From: an uncultured Campylobacterales bacterium
Lineage (GTDB): Bacteria; Campylobacterota; Campylobacteria; Campylobacterales; Arcobacteraceae
Length of the DNA: 64,000 bases
Assembly: GCA_947503785.1 (NCBI GenBank)
Contig: CANNFB010000004.1
Coordinates: forward strand, 62,001 to 126,000
Direction: 5' to 3'
The position numbers and the translations under genes are program-made. Positions 25,034 through 34,205 of the stretch are shown here, piece after piece (position 1 is the first letter of the stretch; each line of letters opens with the position of its first letter). The notes under the pieces are model-generated. The model was not told where the DNA came from. It was given only the letters and a program-made list of their open reading frames with translations, and searched no databases.

Positions 25034-25723
25034 ATGGATGAAATTTTATTAGAAAAATTAAAAGATATTAGTATTTTATGTGTTGAAGATGAGGATGGTA
25101 TTAGAGAGGTTATTGTTAATACTTTAAAATACTATTTTAAAGAAGTTTATGAGGCTTGTGATGGTGAAGAAGCTTATGAAATGTATTTAGAGTATAAACC
25201 CAAAATTATACTAAGCGATATTCAAATGAAAAATGTAAATGGTGTTGATTTTGTAAAAAAAGTTAGACAAACAGATAGAAATACAGCTATTATAATGCTT
25301 ACAGCTCATTCGAATGAAGAATATCTAATGGATTTAATAAATCTAAATGTAAATCATTTCATCTTAAAGCCACTAAATTTAAAAAAATTAAATGAAGCAT
25401 TATTTAAATATATAAATGAAAATTTATTAGATCAAATAATACTTGCTCCCAATTTATTTTTAGATTTACATAAAAGAGCTCTTATCTTTAATGAAAAAGA
25501 AGATATAAGTTTAAGAAAAAGAGAGAAAGATTTTTTACATTTACTTTATGAAAATAAAAACAATATAGTAACTTATAATCAAATAGAAGAAGAGCTTTGG
25601 ATTGATAAAGAGATGACTGCTCATGCATTAAAATCTTTTATTAAAGATTTAAGAGCTAAACTTCCAATAAATATAATAAAGAATATTTCACAAGAGGGTT
25701 ATACTTTATTGGTAAAAAACTAA
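25034..25723 (+). CDS. Response regulator, receiver plus winged-helix DNA-binding domain
   Basis: The 229-residue protein has an N-terminal receiver domain (about 12-125) with the acidic pair near VEDEDG, phosphoacceptor Asp in LSDIQMKNVNG (about residue 62), Thr in MLTAHS and Lys in LKPL. The C-terminal OmpR-type winged helix (about 140-229) ends with a typical recognition helix and wing (ALKSFIKDLRAKL). It should be phosphorylated by the kinase encoded three bases upstream and regulate transcription. The target genes are unknown. Confidence 0.9.
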   Translation: MDEILLEKLKDISILCVEDEDGIREVIVNTLKYYFKEVYEACDGEEAYEMYLEYKPKIILSDIQMKNVNGVDFVKKVRQTDRNTAIIMLTAHSNEEYLMDLINLNVNHFILKPLNLKKLNEALFKYINENLLDQIILAPNLFLDLHKRALIFNEKEDISLRKREKDFLHLLYENKNNIVTYNQIEEELWIDKEMTAHALKSFIKDLRAKLPINIIKNISQEGYTLLVKN

Positions 25724-25737
25724 AACACACTTTTAGC

Positions 25738-25758
25738 ATACTTTTAAAAAGTATACTT
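25738..25758 (+). terminator. Hairpin after the two-component operon
   Basis: Eight-base perfect arms (25738-25745 and 25747-25754) around a single central base, followed by a short T run, lie 15 bases past the regulator stop and 31 bases before aspA. It could instead be an operator dyad in the aspA promoter. Confidence 0.5.
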
Positions 25759-25784
25759 TTATATATTAAATTAAGAGGTTAATA

Positions 25785-27182
25785 ATGGAAGAAGAATTTA
25801 GAATAGAAAAAGATTTTTTAGGTGAAAAAAAGATAGAAAAAGATGCATATTATGGTATCCAAACATTAAGAGCAAAAGAAAATTTTGATATTACACATAC
25901 TGATATGTCATTATTTCCTACTTTTATAAAATCTCTAGCAAAAGTAAAAAAAGCTTGTGCTTTAACAAATTTTGAATTAGGCGATTTAAATGATAGACAA
26001 AGAGATTCAATAATCCAAGCTTGTAATGAAATAATTGATGGAAAATTCCATGATCAGTTTATTGTTGATCCTATTCAAGGTGGCGCTGGAACTTCTTCAA
26101 ATATGAATGCAAATGAAGTTATAGCAAATAGAGCTTTAGAAATTATGGGTGAAAAAAGAAGTGCTTATGATATTATTCATCCTAATAATCATATAAATAT
26201 GTCTCAATCTACAAATGATGTTTATCCAACTGCAATTAAACTAACTTTACATGAATTAATTTATAAGTTAAAAGATTCATTACGTTATTTAAGAGATACC
26301 TTTAATGAAAAAGCAATTGAGTTCAAAGATGTTTTAAAAATGGGAAGAACACAACTTCAAGATGCTGTTCCTATGACTTTGGGTCAAGAGTTTAAAACTT
26401 ATGCAGTTATGATTGATGATGATATTTTTAGACTTAGAGAAACTCAAGCTTTATTAAAAGAAGTAAATCTAGGAGCTACGGCTATTGGTACTGGAATTAA
26501 CACTAAAGCTGCTTATCAAAGAAAAGTAATAAGTAATTTAAGAGAAGTAACAGGTGTTGATTATGTAAGTGCTGGCGATTTAATAGAAGCAACACAAGAT
26601 ACAGGCGCATTTGTACATATTTCTGGAATTTTAAAAAGAGTTGCTGTGAAAACTTCTAAAATTTGTAATGATTTAAGATTATTAAGTAGTGGACCTCGTG
26701 CAGGATTTAATGAAATAAACCTACCAAAAGTACAACCTGGCTCTTCAATAATGCCTGGAAAAGTAAATCCTGTAATTCCAGAAGTTGTAAATCAAGTAGC
26801 ATTTGAAGTAATTGGTGCAGATGTTACTATTTCTATGGCTTGTGAAGGCGGACAGTTACAATTAAATGTATTTGAACCTTTAGTTGCTTATAAACTATTT
26901 ACATCTATTAATATGATGAGACGGTCTTTTTATACTTTAGGTGAAAAATGTATTAAAGGAATTACTGCAAATGAAGATGTATGTATGGATAATATTTTAA
27001 ATTCTGTAACGATTGTAACTTCATTAAACCCAATTTTAGGATATGAAACTTGTTCTGCTATTGCAAAAGAAGCACTTGCTACTAACAAAAGAGTATATGA
27101 TATTGTATTAGAACAGAAATTAGTTTCAAAAGAAGAATTAGATAGATTATTACTTCCTAGAAATATGGTAAATAACTACTAA
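25785..27182 (+). CDS. aspA: Aspartate ammonia-lyase
   Basis: The 465-residue protein belongs to the fumarase/aspartase superfamily. It has the signature loop GSSIMPGKVNP (about 317-327), GGAGTSSNMNANEV near 99-112, and STNDVYPTA. The loop and neighbouring residues are those of aspartase, not fumarase C, though this separation is a judgement. It converts aspartate to fumarate and ammonia in the cytoplasm, a key entry of amino acids into respiration in Campylobacterota. A short asparaginase gene follows after ten bases, which suits asparagine to aspartate to fumarate flow. Confidence 0.9.
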   Translation: MEEEFRIEKDFLGEKKIEKDAYYGIQTLRAKENFDITHTDMSLFPTFIKSLAKVKKACALTNFELGDLNDRQRDSIIQACNEIIDGKFHDQFIVDPIQGGAGTSSNMNANEVIANRALEIMGEKRSAYDIIHPNNHINMSQSTNDVYPTAIKLTLHELIYKLKDSLRYLRDTFNEKAIEFKDVLKMGRTQLQDAVPMTLGQEFKTYAVMIDDDIFRLRETQALLKEVNLGATAIGTGINTKAAYQRKVISNLREVTGVDYVSAGDLIEATQDTGAFVHISGILKRVAVKTSKICNDLRLLSSGPRAGFNEINLPKVQPGSSIMPGKVNPVIPEVVNQVAFEVIGADVTISMACEGGQLQLNVFEPLVAYKLFTSINMMRRSFYTLGEKCIKGITANEDVCMDNILNSVTIVTSLNPILGYETCSAIAKEALATNKRVYDIVLEQKLVSKEELDRLLLPRNMVNNY

Positions 27183-27192
27183 AAGGAATTTT

Positions 27193-27687
27193 ATGAGAGT
27201 TACGATTATAAATACAGGTGGAACATTTAACAAAAGATATAATCCTATAAAAGGACAATTAGAAGTTCCAAGTGATAATATTGCACTTGATAAAATTTTA
27301 GCATCTTGCTTTAATGTTGATTATGAAGTTATAAATATTGTTTCAAAAGATAGTTTAGATATGACTGATATTGATAGAGAGTTAATTACAAATAGTGTAA
27401 AAAATTCTAAAAATGAAAATATCATTATTATTCATGGAACAGATACCGTAGATTTAACAGCTGCTTTTTTACGAAAGCAAGTTTCTGATAAAAAAATAGT
27501 ATTTACAGGAGCTATGGTTCCTATGAGTATTGATGAAGTAGAAGCTACTATGAACTTCTCACAAGCCTTAGGATTTTTAAGTGCTAATGTGAAAAATGGA
27601 ATTTATTTAGCAATGCATGGTGTAGTTGTTGATGCATCTAGATTAGTTAAAAATAGAACTGAAGGTAAGTTTTTAATACAAGAATAA
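27193..27687 (+). CDS. Short asparaginase-domain protein (N-terminal domain only)
   Basis: The 164-residue protein matches only the N-terminal domain of type I/II asparaginases. Both catalytic threonine motifs are present: NTGGTF (residues 7-12) and HGTDTVD (near 85-91), with TGAMVP after. Full enzymes have about 330 residues and a second domain that completes the active site in neighbouring subunits. The frame ends cleanly in a terminator, and no second domain is found in the next 100 bases, so this is a real short form, not a frameshift. It may act as a partial asparaginase or in another role. It forms an operon with aspA. Confidence 0.78.
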   Translation: MRVTIINTGGTFNKRYNPIKGQLEVPSDNIALDKILASCFNVDYEVINIVSKDSLDMTDIDRELITNSVKNSKNENIIIIHGTDTVDLTAAFLRKQVSDKKIVFTGAMVPMSIDEVEATMNFSQALGFLSANVKNGIYLAMHGVVVDASRLVKNRTEGKFLIQE

Positions 27688-27710
27688 ATAAGGATTACTC
27701 CTTATTTATT
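27683..27710 (+). terminator. Terminator after the asparaginase gene
   Basis: A perfect 12-bp stem (27683-27694 with 27699-27710) and four-base loop overlap the stop codon of the asparaginase gene; the following sequence is T-rich. Confidence 0.8.
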
Positions 27711-27832
27711 TGGTTTTATGCTTAAAAAAAGATTAGAGTAATAATCTACTAGCTCTTCTTTAAAACACTCCTAACAAACTTTTAGATAAAATGCCTAAAA
27801 ATTATAAAACATTAAAAATAGGAAAATATAAT

Positions 27833-28753
27833 ATGGCAATTTATACATGTGGACACACAACTCCTGATTCAGATTCAATTTGTTCAGCGATTTCATTAGG
27901 ATATTTATTAAATAAAATAGGAAGAGAAGCAATTCCTGCACGTCAAGGACCTGTTAGTCCAGAGACACAATTTATTTTAGACAAGTTTGGTTTTGAAGCA
28001 CCGTTATTAAAAACACAATTTGCAGGTGAAGAATTATTTATTACTGATTATTCAGATAAAGGTCAAGCACCAGCAGATATTGATGAAGCAACTGTTGTTG
28101 GTATTGTTGATCATCATAAATTAGGTGATATAACTACTTCTGCTCCATTAGAATGTTGGATTAGACCAGTTGGTTGTACAAATACAATTGTAAAAGAAAT
28201 GTATGATTATCATGGTGTAGAAATTCCAGCAAATATTGCAGGAATTATGTTATGTGCAATTTTATCAGATACTGTAATTTTTAAATCACCAACTTGTACT
28301 CCTATTGATATGAAAATAGTTAAAGAGCTAGCTGCGATTGCTGGTATTGAAGATTTTGCAGCTCTTGGAATGGAGATGTTCACAGTTAAATCAGATGTTT
28401 CAGGAGTTCCAGTAAGAGATTTAATCTTAAGAGATTATAAACCTTTTGATATGCATGGAAATGCTGTTGGAATTGGGCAATTAGAAGTAATTGATTTAGC
28501 AATTTTTGATAGTATTAAAGATGATTTAGAATCAGATTTAGAAGACTTACTAGTTGAAAGAAATCTTCATACTGCATGTTTAATCTTAACAGATATTATG
28601 AAGGAAGGTTCAGAAATACTTGTGGCTTCTGTAGATAATTCAGTTTTTGAAAATGCATTTGGTGTTGAATTAGTTGATGGGAAAGTTTGGTTAGATGGAT
28701 GTCTTTCTAGAAAAAAACAAATTATTCCTTTCTTAGAACCTGCATTTGCATAA
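27833..28753 (+). CDS. ppaC: Manganese-dependent inorganic pyrophosphatase
   Basis: The 306-residue protein (from the ATG at 27833) belongs to the DHH superfamily. It shows the CGHTTPDSDSICSA motif at the N-terminus, DYSDKGQ, the VDHHKLGD motif near 96-103, and a C-terminal SRKKQ motif. It hydrolyses pyrophosphate in the cytoplasm and supports biosynthesis. The frame is open to an ATG at 27791, but only the 27833 ATG has an AGGA site, and it gives the usual family length. Single gene with its own terminator. Confidence 0.92.
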   Translation: MAIYTCGHTTPDSDSICSAISLGYLLNKIGREAIPARQGPVSPETQFILDKFGFEAPLLKTQFAGEELFITDYSDKGQAPADIDEATVVGIVDHHKLGDITTSAPLECWIRPVGCTNTIVKEMYDYHGVEIPANIAGIMLCAILSDTVIFKSPTCTPIDMKIVKELAAIAGIEDFAALGMEMFTVKSDVSGVPVRDLILRDYKPFDMHGNAVGIGQLEVIDLAIFDSIKDDLESDLEDLLVERNLHTACLILTDIMKEGSEILVASVDNSVFENAFGVELVDGKVWLDGCLSRKKQIIPFLEPAFA

Positions 28754-28762
28754 TTACTTTAG

Positions 28763-28784
28763 ATAATCCCTTTCTAGGGATTAT
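28763..28784 (+). terminator. Terminator after ppaC
   Basis: A 9-bp perfect stem (28763-28771 with 28776-28784), four-base loop, lies ten bases after the stop codon and is followed by T-rich sequence. Confidence 0.75.
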
Positions 28785-28849
28785 TTACTTCTTTAAACTT
28801 CTTTCTTAACAAATTAAGCCCAATATAGATAGAATCCATTTTTAATAAT

Positions 28850-28995
28850 TAAATAGGTGAATAACATAAGTTAATTCATGGGAAATAGGTGTAAATCCTA
28901 TGCTGCCCCCGCAACGGTAATATGTATAAACACATCAAGTCCGGAGACCGACCTTTTTAATTTTTTCAATGCAAATCAGGCGGGGTGACCTGAAA
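28850..28995 (+). ncRNA. Cobalamin (vitamin B12) riboswitch
   Basis: The leader carries the conserved blocks of the cobalamin aptamer in order: GGGAAATAGGTGTAAATCC, CTGCCCCCGCAACGG, AGTCCGGAGACCGACC and GCGGGGTGACCTG. The outer helix pairs AGGT near 28855 with ACCT near 28988. It should fold with adenosylcobalamin or a related corrinoid and lower expression of the gene starting at 29084. No obvious terminator lies between the aptamer and the gene, so translational control is more likely. The downstream operon is a CobN/HmuS-like system. Confidence 0.95.
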
Positions 28996-29083
28996 AGAAG
29001 AAGTACTTAATTTTATACTTATATTAATTTTTCTACAACCCTAAATGATTCTTGTATTAATTTATATATTAATAGGAAGTTTC

Positions 29084-32000
29084 ATGTTTTTCTTCAAATC
29101 TTTTTTAGTGTTTTCTTTTATGTTTATTTTTACGATAAATACTTTTGCTAGTGAAAATAGTAAATCTATATTTGCCATTGTTTCTGATCGATCAACAGCA
29201 AATTTAAATGCTGGTGCGAATTATTATTTGAAGAGTTCTAAAGATAAAATATCAATTCGTTCTGTTTCACAAGTTTTAAATATGAGTCAAAGAGAACTTC
29301 AAATAGAAATAAACAAATCTCAAATAGTTTTATTTACAGCAGTTTTTGGCGATATTATTGAAAAACTATTATCTTTAAATTATCAAAATATTGATACAGT
29401 GATATCAATTCAAGGTGATAGAAGACTTCTCTCTTTAAATAAAGATATTTCAAAATCAAATTTTACTTCGATTCCCGTAAACCTTTTACAAAAAGATAAA
29501 TCTGAACAATCGTATTTAAAGTTTTTAGATAATAAACAAAAAGAATTCAATGAATATTCATATTATTTACAAGCAAGAGCTTTTTGGGATAATAGAGGAA
29601 GTCAAAATATTTCTAATCTTTTTTCATTTTTATCAAATAGTACATTAGATAAAAATACATGGCCAAAGATTTTAGAGTTAAAATCAGTAAGATATTTTTT
29701 AAATGCAAATGCTTCAAAAACTTACGATAATGTAGATGATTTAAAAAATGATTTAAAAGAAGATAAAAATATTTTATTTATTTTAGATAATGATAGAGCT
29801 GATAACTCTAGGGATTGGAAAGTTCATGAAGAAATATACTCCCAGTCTAAACTTCAAGTAATCTCAGTTCTTAGTTCTTGGGGAAAGCCTAGTTTTAAAG
29901 CTGTGAAAAGCCTAGAAAAACTAGTAAGTAAATTAAATAAAAGCCAAGCTTTTTCAATTATATCTTTACAAGATTTTGTAATAGGTGGAGGAGAATCTAG
30001 AACTGATGTATCAAAAAGTTTTGAAAAACTAAATGTTCCTATTTTAAAAGCTTTAAGGGTATTAGATACAAATGCTTTATCTTATTCTTTATCTTCTCAA
30101 GGCTTACCTGTAAACTCTGTTCATTATAGAATCTCAATGCCAGAACTTCAAGGGATTGGACAAGTTTATATTTTGGCTATGAATAATGATTCTTCACTTG
30201 ATTTAGAAACTGGTGCTTTAGTTATTGATACAAAATTAATGAAAGATGAAATTAAAAATATTATCAAGAAATCAAAAGCATGGATGAAGCTAAAAACAAA
30301 AAAAAATAAAGATAAAAAACTTTCAATTATTTATTATAATCATCCTCCCGGACGTCATAATATTGGTGCTGATAATTTAAATGTTCCTAAAACACTTTTT
30401 AAAATCTTAGAAGAGCTTAAAAGTGAAGGTTATGATGTTGGAGAAATGCCTTCTAGTAGTGAAGAATTATTAGACTTTTTACAAGATAAAGCTGTAAATT
30501 TACCTAATGATAGAAAAGCTTTAGAAGAACAAAGTTCAAAAATTAGAAAAGTAAATTTAGATGATTATTCCAAATATTTTAAAACACTTCCTCTTGATAT
30601 TCAAGCAGAAATGAAATATGGACCACTTTCTGCCTTACATGAAAAAATTGTTAAGTTTTTAAATGATGAAATAAAAGAAGTAAAAAGTTCACATAAAATA
30701 GATTCATATAAAGCTATTAAGGATTATATGCATAAAACAATATCTAATTTACATCATGCTTTAGATGGGGTTAGAAATAAAAGTAGACAAAGGTCTATTA
30801 ATTTATTAGAACAATTAGAAGATGAGTATGAAAATATTTTAAAACTTAGTTCTCAAGAAAAAGAGTTTGATTTCGAAAACGCTAGTGCATTAACAAATGC
30901 AATAATCAAAATGGATATTGAAGGCTTAAGAGGTTGGGGTGAAGCTCCTGGAGAGGTTATGGTTTGGAAAAATGAACTATTAATTCCTTCTGTTACTTTT
31001 GGAAATGTTATCTTATCACCACAACCTCCACGAGGGTGGGAACTAAATGAAGAGTTACTTCATGCAAATTTATCTTTTCCTCCAACTCATCAGTATTTAG
31101 CTTTTTATTACTATATGAAAAAACAGTTTAAAGCTGATGGAATTATTCATGTAGGACGTCATTCAACTTATGAGTTCTTACCAAGAAAAAGTGTAGGTTT
31201 AAGTGCTAGTGATTATCCATCTTTAATTATTGAAGATTTACCAAGTATTTATCCTTATATTGTAGATGGTGTAGGGGAGGGAATTCAAGCTAAAAGAAGA
31301 GGTCAAGCTATTATGATTGACCATTTAACTCCTCCTCTTGCCACTACTAAACTTTATGATAATTTATTAGAACTTCGTCAATTAATTGAAAGTGCAGAAG
31401 CTGCTAGTGATGATACTATTAGAAAAAATGCAATTAATAAAATTAAAATTTCAATTGATAAAATGAATTTACGAGCTGAGTTAATTGCAAGTATGGATGA
31501 AGAATTAAAAATTAGAGGTATTGGTTTTGATGAAGTAGATGATGAGTTTTTACTTCATGAAGTAGGGCATTATTTAACACATTTGCAAGAAGAGTTTATG
31601 CCTTTAGGTTTACACACCTTTGGTCAAGATTGGAATAAAAAAGCAGTTGACACAATGATTACTTCAATGAGTAAAGAATCAGAAGTTTCAAAAGAGACTA
31701 AAGATAATCTTGTTATTTCTCCTAAAAAAGAAATGCAAGCTTTATTAAATGCATTAAATGGTGGCTATATAAGTGCAGGAAAAGGTAATGATCCTATTCG
31801 AACTGCAAATGCACTTCCAACTGGAAGAAATTTTTATGCCTTAGATGGGAGTTTAATTCCTTCATCAATTGGATATGAAACCGGTGTAAAATTAGCAAAA
31901 GAAATTAGAGAAAAGAAAGAAAAGTCTTCTTCTAAAAAAGAAGCAGTAATTCTTTGGGCTTCAGATACAGTAAGAGATGAGGGAGCTATGATTGCTTTTG

Positions 32001-33457
32001 GTCTTGATTTATTAGGTATAAAACCTGTTTGGAATAATAGAGGTATTTTAAAAGGCTTAGAAAAGCTTCCTTTAGATGATAATAGAAAAAAAAGACTTGA
32101 TGTTGTCTTTACTTCATCTGGATTATTTAGAGATTTATACGGTTCCCAATTGGCCTTATTAAATAGAGCTGTTTTAATGGCTTTAGATTCTTCTTATGAT
32201 GTAATAATCAAAAAATACCCAGCTTTAACATTATCATTGGATAGTGCATTATCTTCTTTAGAAGATTTAAAGGTTGGGGGAAATGAAAGTTTAGATTTAA
32301 ATGCTGTTGCTTTTAACTGGGTGAATGAAGCAAGAGAGATATTAAAAGAAAATCCAAATATGAATTTACAAAGAATTGGAAAACTTGCTAGTTATAGAGT
32401 ATTTGCAACTGCACCTGGGGCTTATGGTGCAGGGATTAATAGATTAGTTGAACGTTCAGGTTCATGGGATAATAGAAAAGAATTAGGTGAAATATTTATA
32501 AAAAGAGTTGGGTATGCTTATTCACAAGATTTAGAAGGTGAAGTGGCAATAGCAAGTTATAAAAGACAACTAAAAAATGTTGAAAATACTTACCTTGGAC
32601 GTGCTAGTAATTTATATGGCTTACTTGATAATAATGATACCTTTGACTATCTAGGTGGCTTAAATCTAGCAATTGAAACAGTAACGGGTAAGCAACCCAA
32701 ATCTTTTGTAATTAATAATTCAAATTCAAAAAATCTTAAAATTGAAGCACTTCAAACAGCTTTACTAGGAGAATTAAGAGGAAGATTTTTAAATCCTCAA
32801 TGGATTAAACCTTTAATGAATGAAGGATATAGTGGTGCTAGAACAATGGGTAGTGAGTTTATTGAATACCTTTGGGGATGGCAAGTAACTAGTCCTGAAA
32901 TTATCACAGATTGGGTTTGGGAAGATGTAAAAGCTGTGTATATTGATGACAAGTTAAACCTACAATTAGATGAGTTTTTATCTTCAAATCATCAAGTACA
33001 TGTCCAAACAAATATTTTAGCAGTTATGTTAGTAGCCATTCAAAAAGATTTTTGGAAAGCGAATGAACAAACACAAAAAGAATTAGCTCAAAAGTTTGCA
33101 CAAAATATAATCAAAAATGGAATTCCAGGAAGTGGACATACTCATGCCAATCATCCTATTTATGATTTTGTAAAAACAAAGATAGATAAAGAGTCTATAA
33201 AAAAACTAGACAAGATACTTGATTCTTTAAAGCTTGAAAAAGTATCAAAAAAAGAAAATCCAAGTTCAATTAAAGAAATTAAACTTGAAGAAACAGAAGA
33301 ATCAAAAGAAGAAGAATTAGAAAGCAAAGATAAAAAAGACGAAGAAGTAAAAGAAAATAAAGAAGAATCTTTTCTAGAATATTTTATTTTTATAGCTTTA
33401 TTAATTTTATTAGCTGGACTATTTAAATCAATCTTCTTTTCTAAAATAAAAGGATAA
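29084..33457 (+). CDS. Exported, membrane-anchored CobN/HmuS-like chelatase
   Basis: The 1457-residue protein starts with a signal peptide (cleavage near residue 23, TFA/SEN). A full CobN/Mg-chelatase H-subunit body follows, with HVGRHSTYEFLPRKSVGLS, GEGIQAKRRGQA and IDHLTPPL as the most conserved block. A His-rich GSGHTHANHP motif, a Glu/Lys-rich linker and one C-terminal membrane helix come last. CobN normally works in the cytoplasm with CobS and CobT ATPases; neither is near and this one is exported. HmuS, the CobN-like heme dechelatase of Bacteroidota, has a related setting. The start at 29084 has AGGAAG ahead; a longer frame from 29045 lacks one. It is controlled by the riboswitch and co-transcribed with two ExbB/ExbD-like genes. 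Confidence 0.85.
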   Translation: MFFFKSFLVFSFMFIFTINTFASENSKSIFAIVSDRSTANLNAGANYYLKSSKDKISIRSVSQVLNMSQRELQIEINKSQIVLFTAVFGDIIEKLLSLNYQNIDTVISIQGDRRLLSLNKDISKSNFTSIPVNLLQKDKSEQSYLKFLDNKQKEFNEYSYYLQARAFWDNRGSQNISNLFSFLSNSTLDKNTWPKILELKSVRYFLNANASKTYDNVDDLKNDLKEDKNILFILDNDRADNSRDWKVHEEIYSQSKLQVISVLSSWGKPSFKAVKSLEKLVSKLNKSQAFSIISLQDFVIGGGESRTDVSKSFEKLNVPILKALRVLDTNALSYSLSSQGLPVNSVHYRISMPELQGIGQVYILAMNNDSSLDLETGALVIDTKLMKDEIKNIIKKSKAWMKLKTKKNKDKKLSIIYYNHPPGRHNIGADNLNVPKTLFKILEELKSEGYDVGEMPSSSEELLDFLQDKAVNLPNDRKALEEQSSKIRKVNLDDYSKYFKTLPLDIQAEMKYGPLSALHEKIVKFLNDEIKEVKSSHKIDSYKAIKDYMHKTISNLHHALDGVRNKSRQRSINLLEQLEDEYENILKLSSQEKEFDFENASALTNAIIKMDIEGLRGWGEAPGEVMVWKNELLIPSVTFGNVILSPQPPRGWELNEELLHANLSFPPTHQYLAFYYYMKKQFKADGIIHVGRHSTYEFLPRKSVGLSASDYPSLIIEDLPSIYPYIVDGVGEGIQAKRRGQAIMIDHLTPPLATTKLYDNLLELRQLIESAEAASDDTIRKNAINKIKISIDKMNLRAELIASMDEELKIRGIGFDEVDDEFLLHEVGHYLTHLQEEFMPLGLHTFGQDWNKKAVDTMITSMSKESEVSKETKDNLVISPKKEMQALLNALNGGYISAGKGNDPIRTANALPTGRNFYALDGSLIPSSIGYETGVKLAKEIREKKEKSSSKKEAVILWASDTVRDEGAMIAFGLDLLGIKPVWNNRGILKGLEKLPLDDNRKKRLDVVFTSSGLFRDLYGSQLALLNRAVLMALDSSYDVIIKKYPALTLSLDSALSSLEDLKVGGNESLDLNAVAFNWVNEAREILKENPNMNLQRIGKLASYRVFATAPGAYGAGINRLVERSGSWDNRKELGEIFIKRVGYAYSQDLEGEVAIASYKRQLKNVENTYLGRASNLYGLLDNNDTFDYLGGLNLAIETVTGKQPKSFVINNSNSKNLKIEALQTALLGELRGRFLNPQWIKPLMNEGYSGARTMGSEFIEYLWGWQVTSPEIITDWVWEDVKAVYIDDKLNLQLDEFLSSNHQVHVQTNILAVMLVAIQKDFWKANEQTQKELAQKFAQNIIKNGIPGSGHTHANHPIYDFVKTKIDKESIKKLDKILDSLKLEKVSKKENPSSIKEIKLEETEESKEEELESKDKKDEEVKENKEESFLEYFIFIALLILLAGLFKSIFFSKIKG

Positions 33458-33459
33458 TT

Positions 33460-33909
33460 ATGTTTTCATCAATTTCATTAGGATTAATGCATCAAATTAC
33501 AGCAATATTACTAGAGCCAGTTTCTTGGGCTTTATTAATTTTTGTTGTTTGGGGTTTATTTGAAATAGGTATTTGTATAGGCGAGAGAACAGTTGAAATA
33601 AATAAGCTTATTAAAACAAACAACATTCCCTATGTATTATCAATTGCAAAAAGAAGAATTGAGAGAGCTGATTTTATAACTAGATTAGCTCCAATGCTAG
33701 GACTTATGGGAACATTAATACCCTTAGGTCCAGGACTGGCTGCTTTAGGAGATGGTGATGTAAAAATTTTAAGTACTGCAATGTCAGTGGCTTTTGATAC
33801 AACAGTTCTTGGTTTATTAGCTGGAATGACTGGGTTTGTAATATCAAGACTTAGAAAAAGGTGGTATGACAAAGCTTTAACTTTAATGGAAGAGAAAAAT
33901 GAAAAGTAG
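33460..33909 (+). CDS. MotA/TolQ/ExbB-type proton channel protein
   Basis: The 149-residue protein has one membrane helix near the N-terminus (about 17-37) and two in the C-terminal half, around PMLGLMGTLIPLG (about 78-92) and the FDTTVLGLLAGMTGFVIS helix (about 112-130). These match the pore helices of ExbB/TolQ, including the Thr used in proton flow. It is short for an ExbB (usually about 230). It starts two bases after the CobN-like stop and overlaps the next gene by eleven bases, so it should couple proton motive force to that protein. Confidence 0.88.
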   Translation: MFSSISLGLMHQITAILLEPVSWALLIFVVWGLFEIGICIGERTVEINKLIKTNNIPYVLSIAKRRIERADFITRLAPMLGLMGTLIPLGPGLAALGDGDVKILSTAMSVAFDTTVLGLLAGMTGFVISRLRKRWYDKALTLMEEKNEK

Positions 33910-34204
33910 ATTCTCAAGTGAACACTTTTCATCTGAAGATGATGAACCTTTAGGGCCATTAGCAAATCTTGTTGATATAATCTTAGTTTTTGCTTGTGGT
34001 TTAATTGCTGCATTAGTTGCAATTAGTCCAAATTTGCAAGATCATTTTAAAGTGGAAGAATCACAAAAGATTAGTGAAGGTAAAGAGTTGACAAGTATTC
34101 CAAAAGATATAAAAAATAGTTTAGAGTCAAAATCTGGCTTTAAGTCTTTAGGTCAAGTATATAAAGATCCAAAAACTGGCAAATTGATTTTAATTAGTGA
34201 GTAA
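33899..34204 (+). CDS. DUF2149 protein, ExbD-like single-pass membrane protein
   Basis: The 101-residue protein has a short acidic N-terminus, one membrane helix (about 22-43) and a periplasmic tail. The helix begins PLANLVDIILVF, with Asp26 at the position of the proton-carrying Asp of ExbD and TolR (PLIDVVLVLL-like). This makes it the likely ExbD counterpart of the preceding ExbB-like gene, which it overlaps by eleven bases. DUF2149 has no settled function. The conserved Asp and context support a motor stator role with the CobN-like protein. Confidence 0.82.
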   Translation: MKSRFSSEHFSSEDDEPLGPLANLVDIILVFACGLIAALVAISPNLQDHFKVEESQKISEGKELTSIPKDIKNSLESKSGFKSLGQVYKDPKTGKLILISE

Positions 34205-34205
34205 T

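Noticed and set aside
27688-27832. Lost C-terminal asparaginase domain after a frameshift
   Set aside because: Only a terminator and the ppaC leader lie here; no frame resembles the missing domain.
29084-33457. Plain cobaltochelatase CobN of aerobic B12 synthesis
   Set aside because: The protein has a signal peptide and C-terminal anchor, and no CobS, CobT or other cobalamin synthesis gene lies nearby.
33630-34022. 130-codon minus-strand ORF across the ExbB-like and DUF2149 genes
   Set aside because: Both plus-strand genes are well supported by family features and overlap; the antisense frame has no motif.
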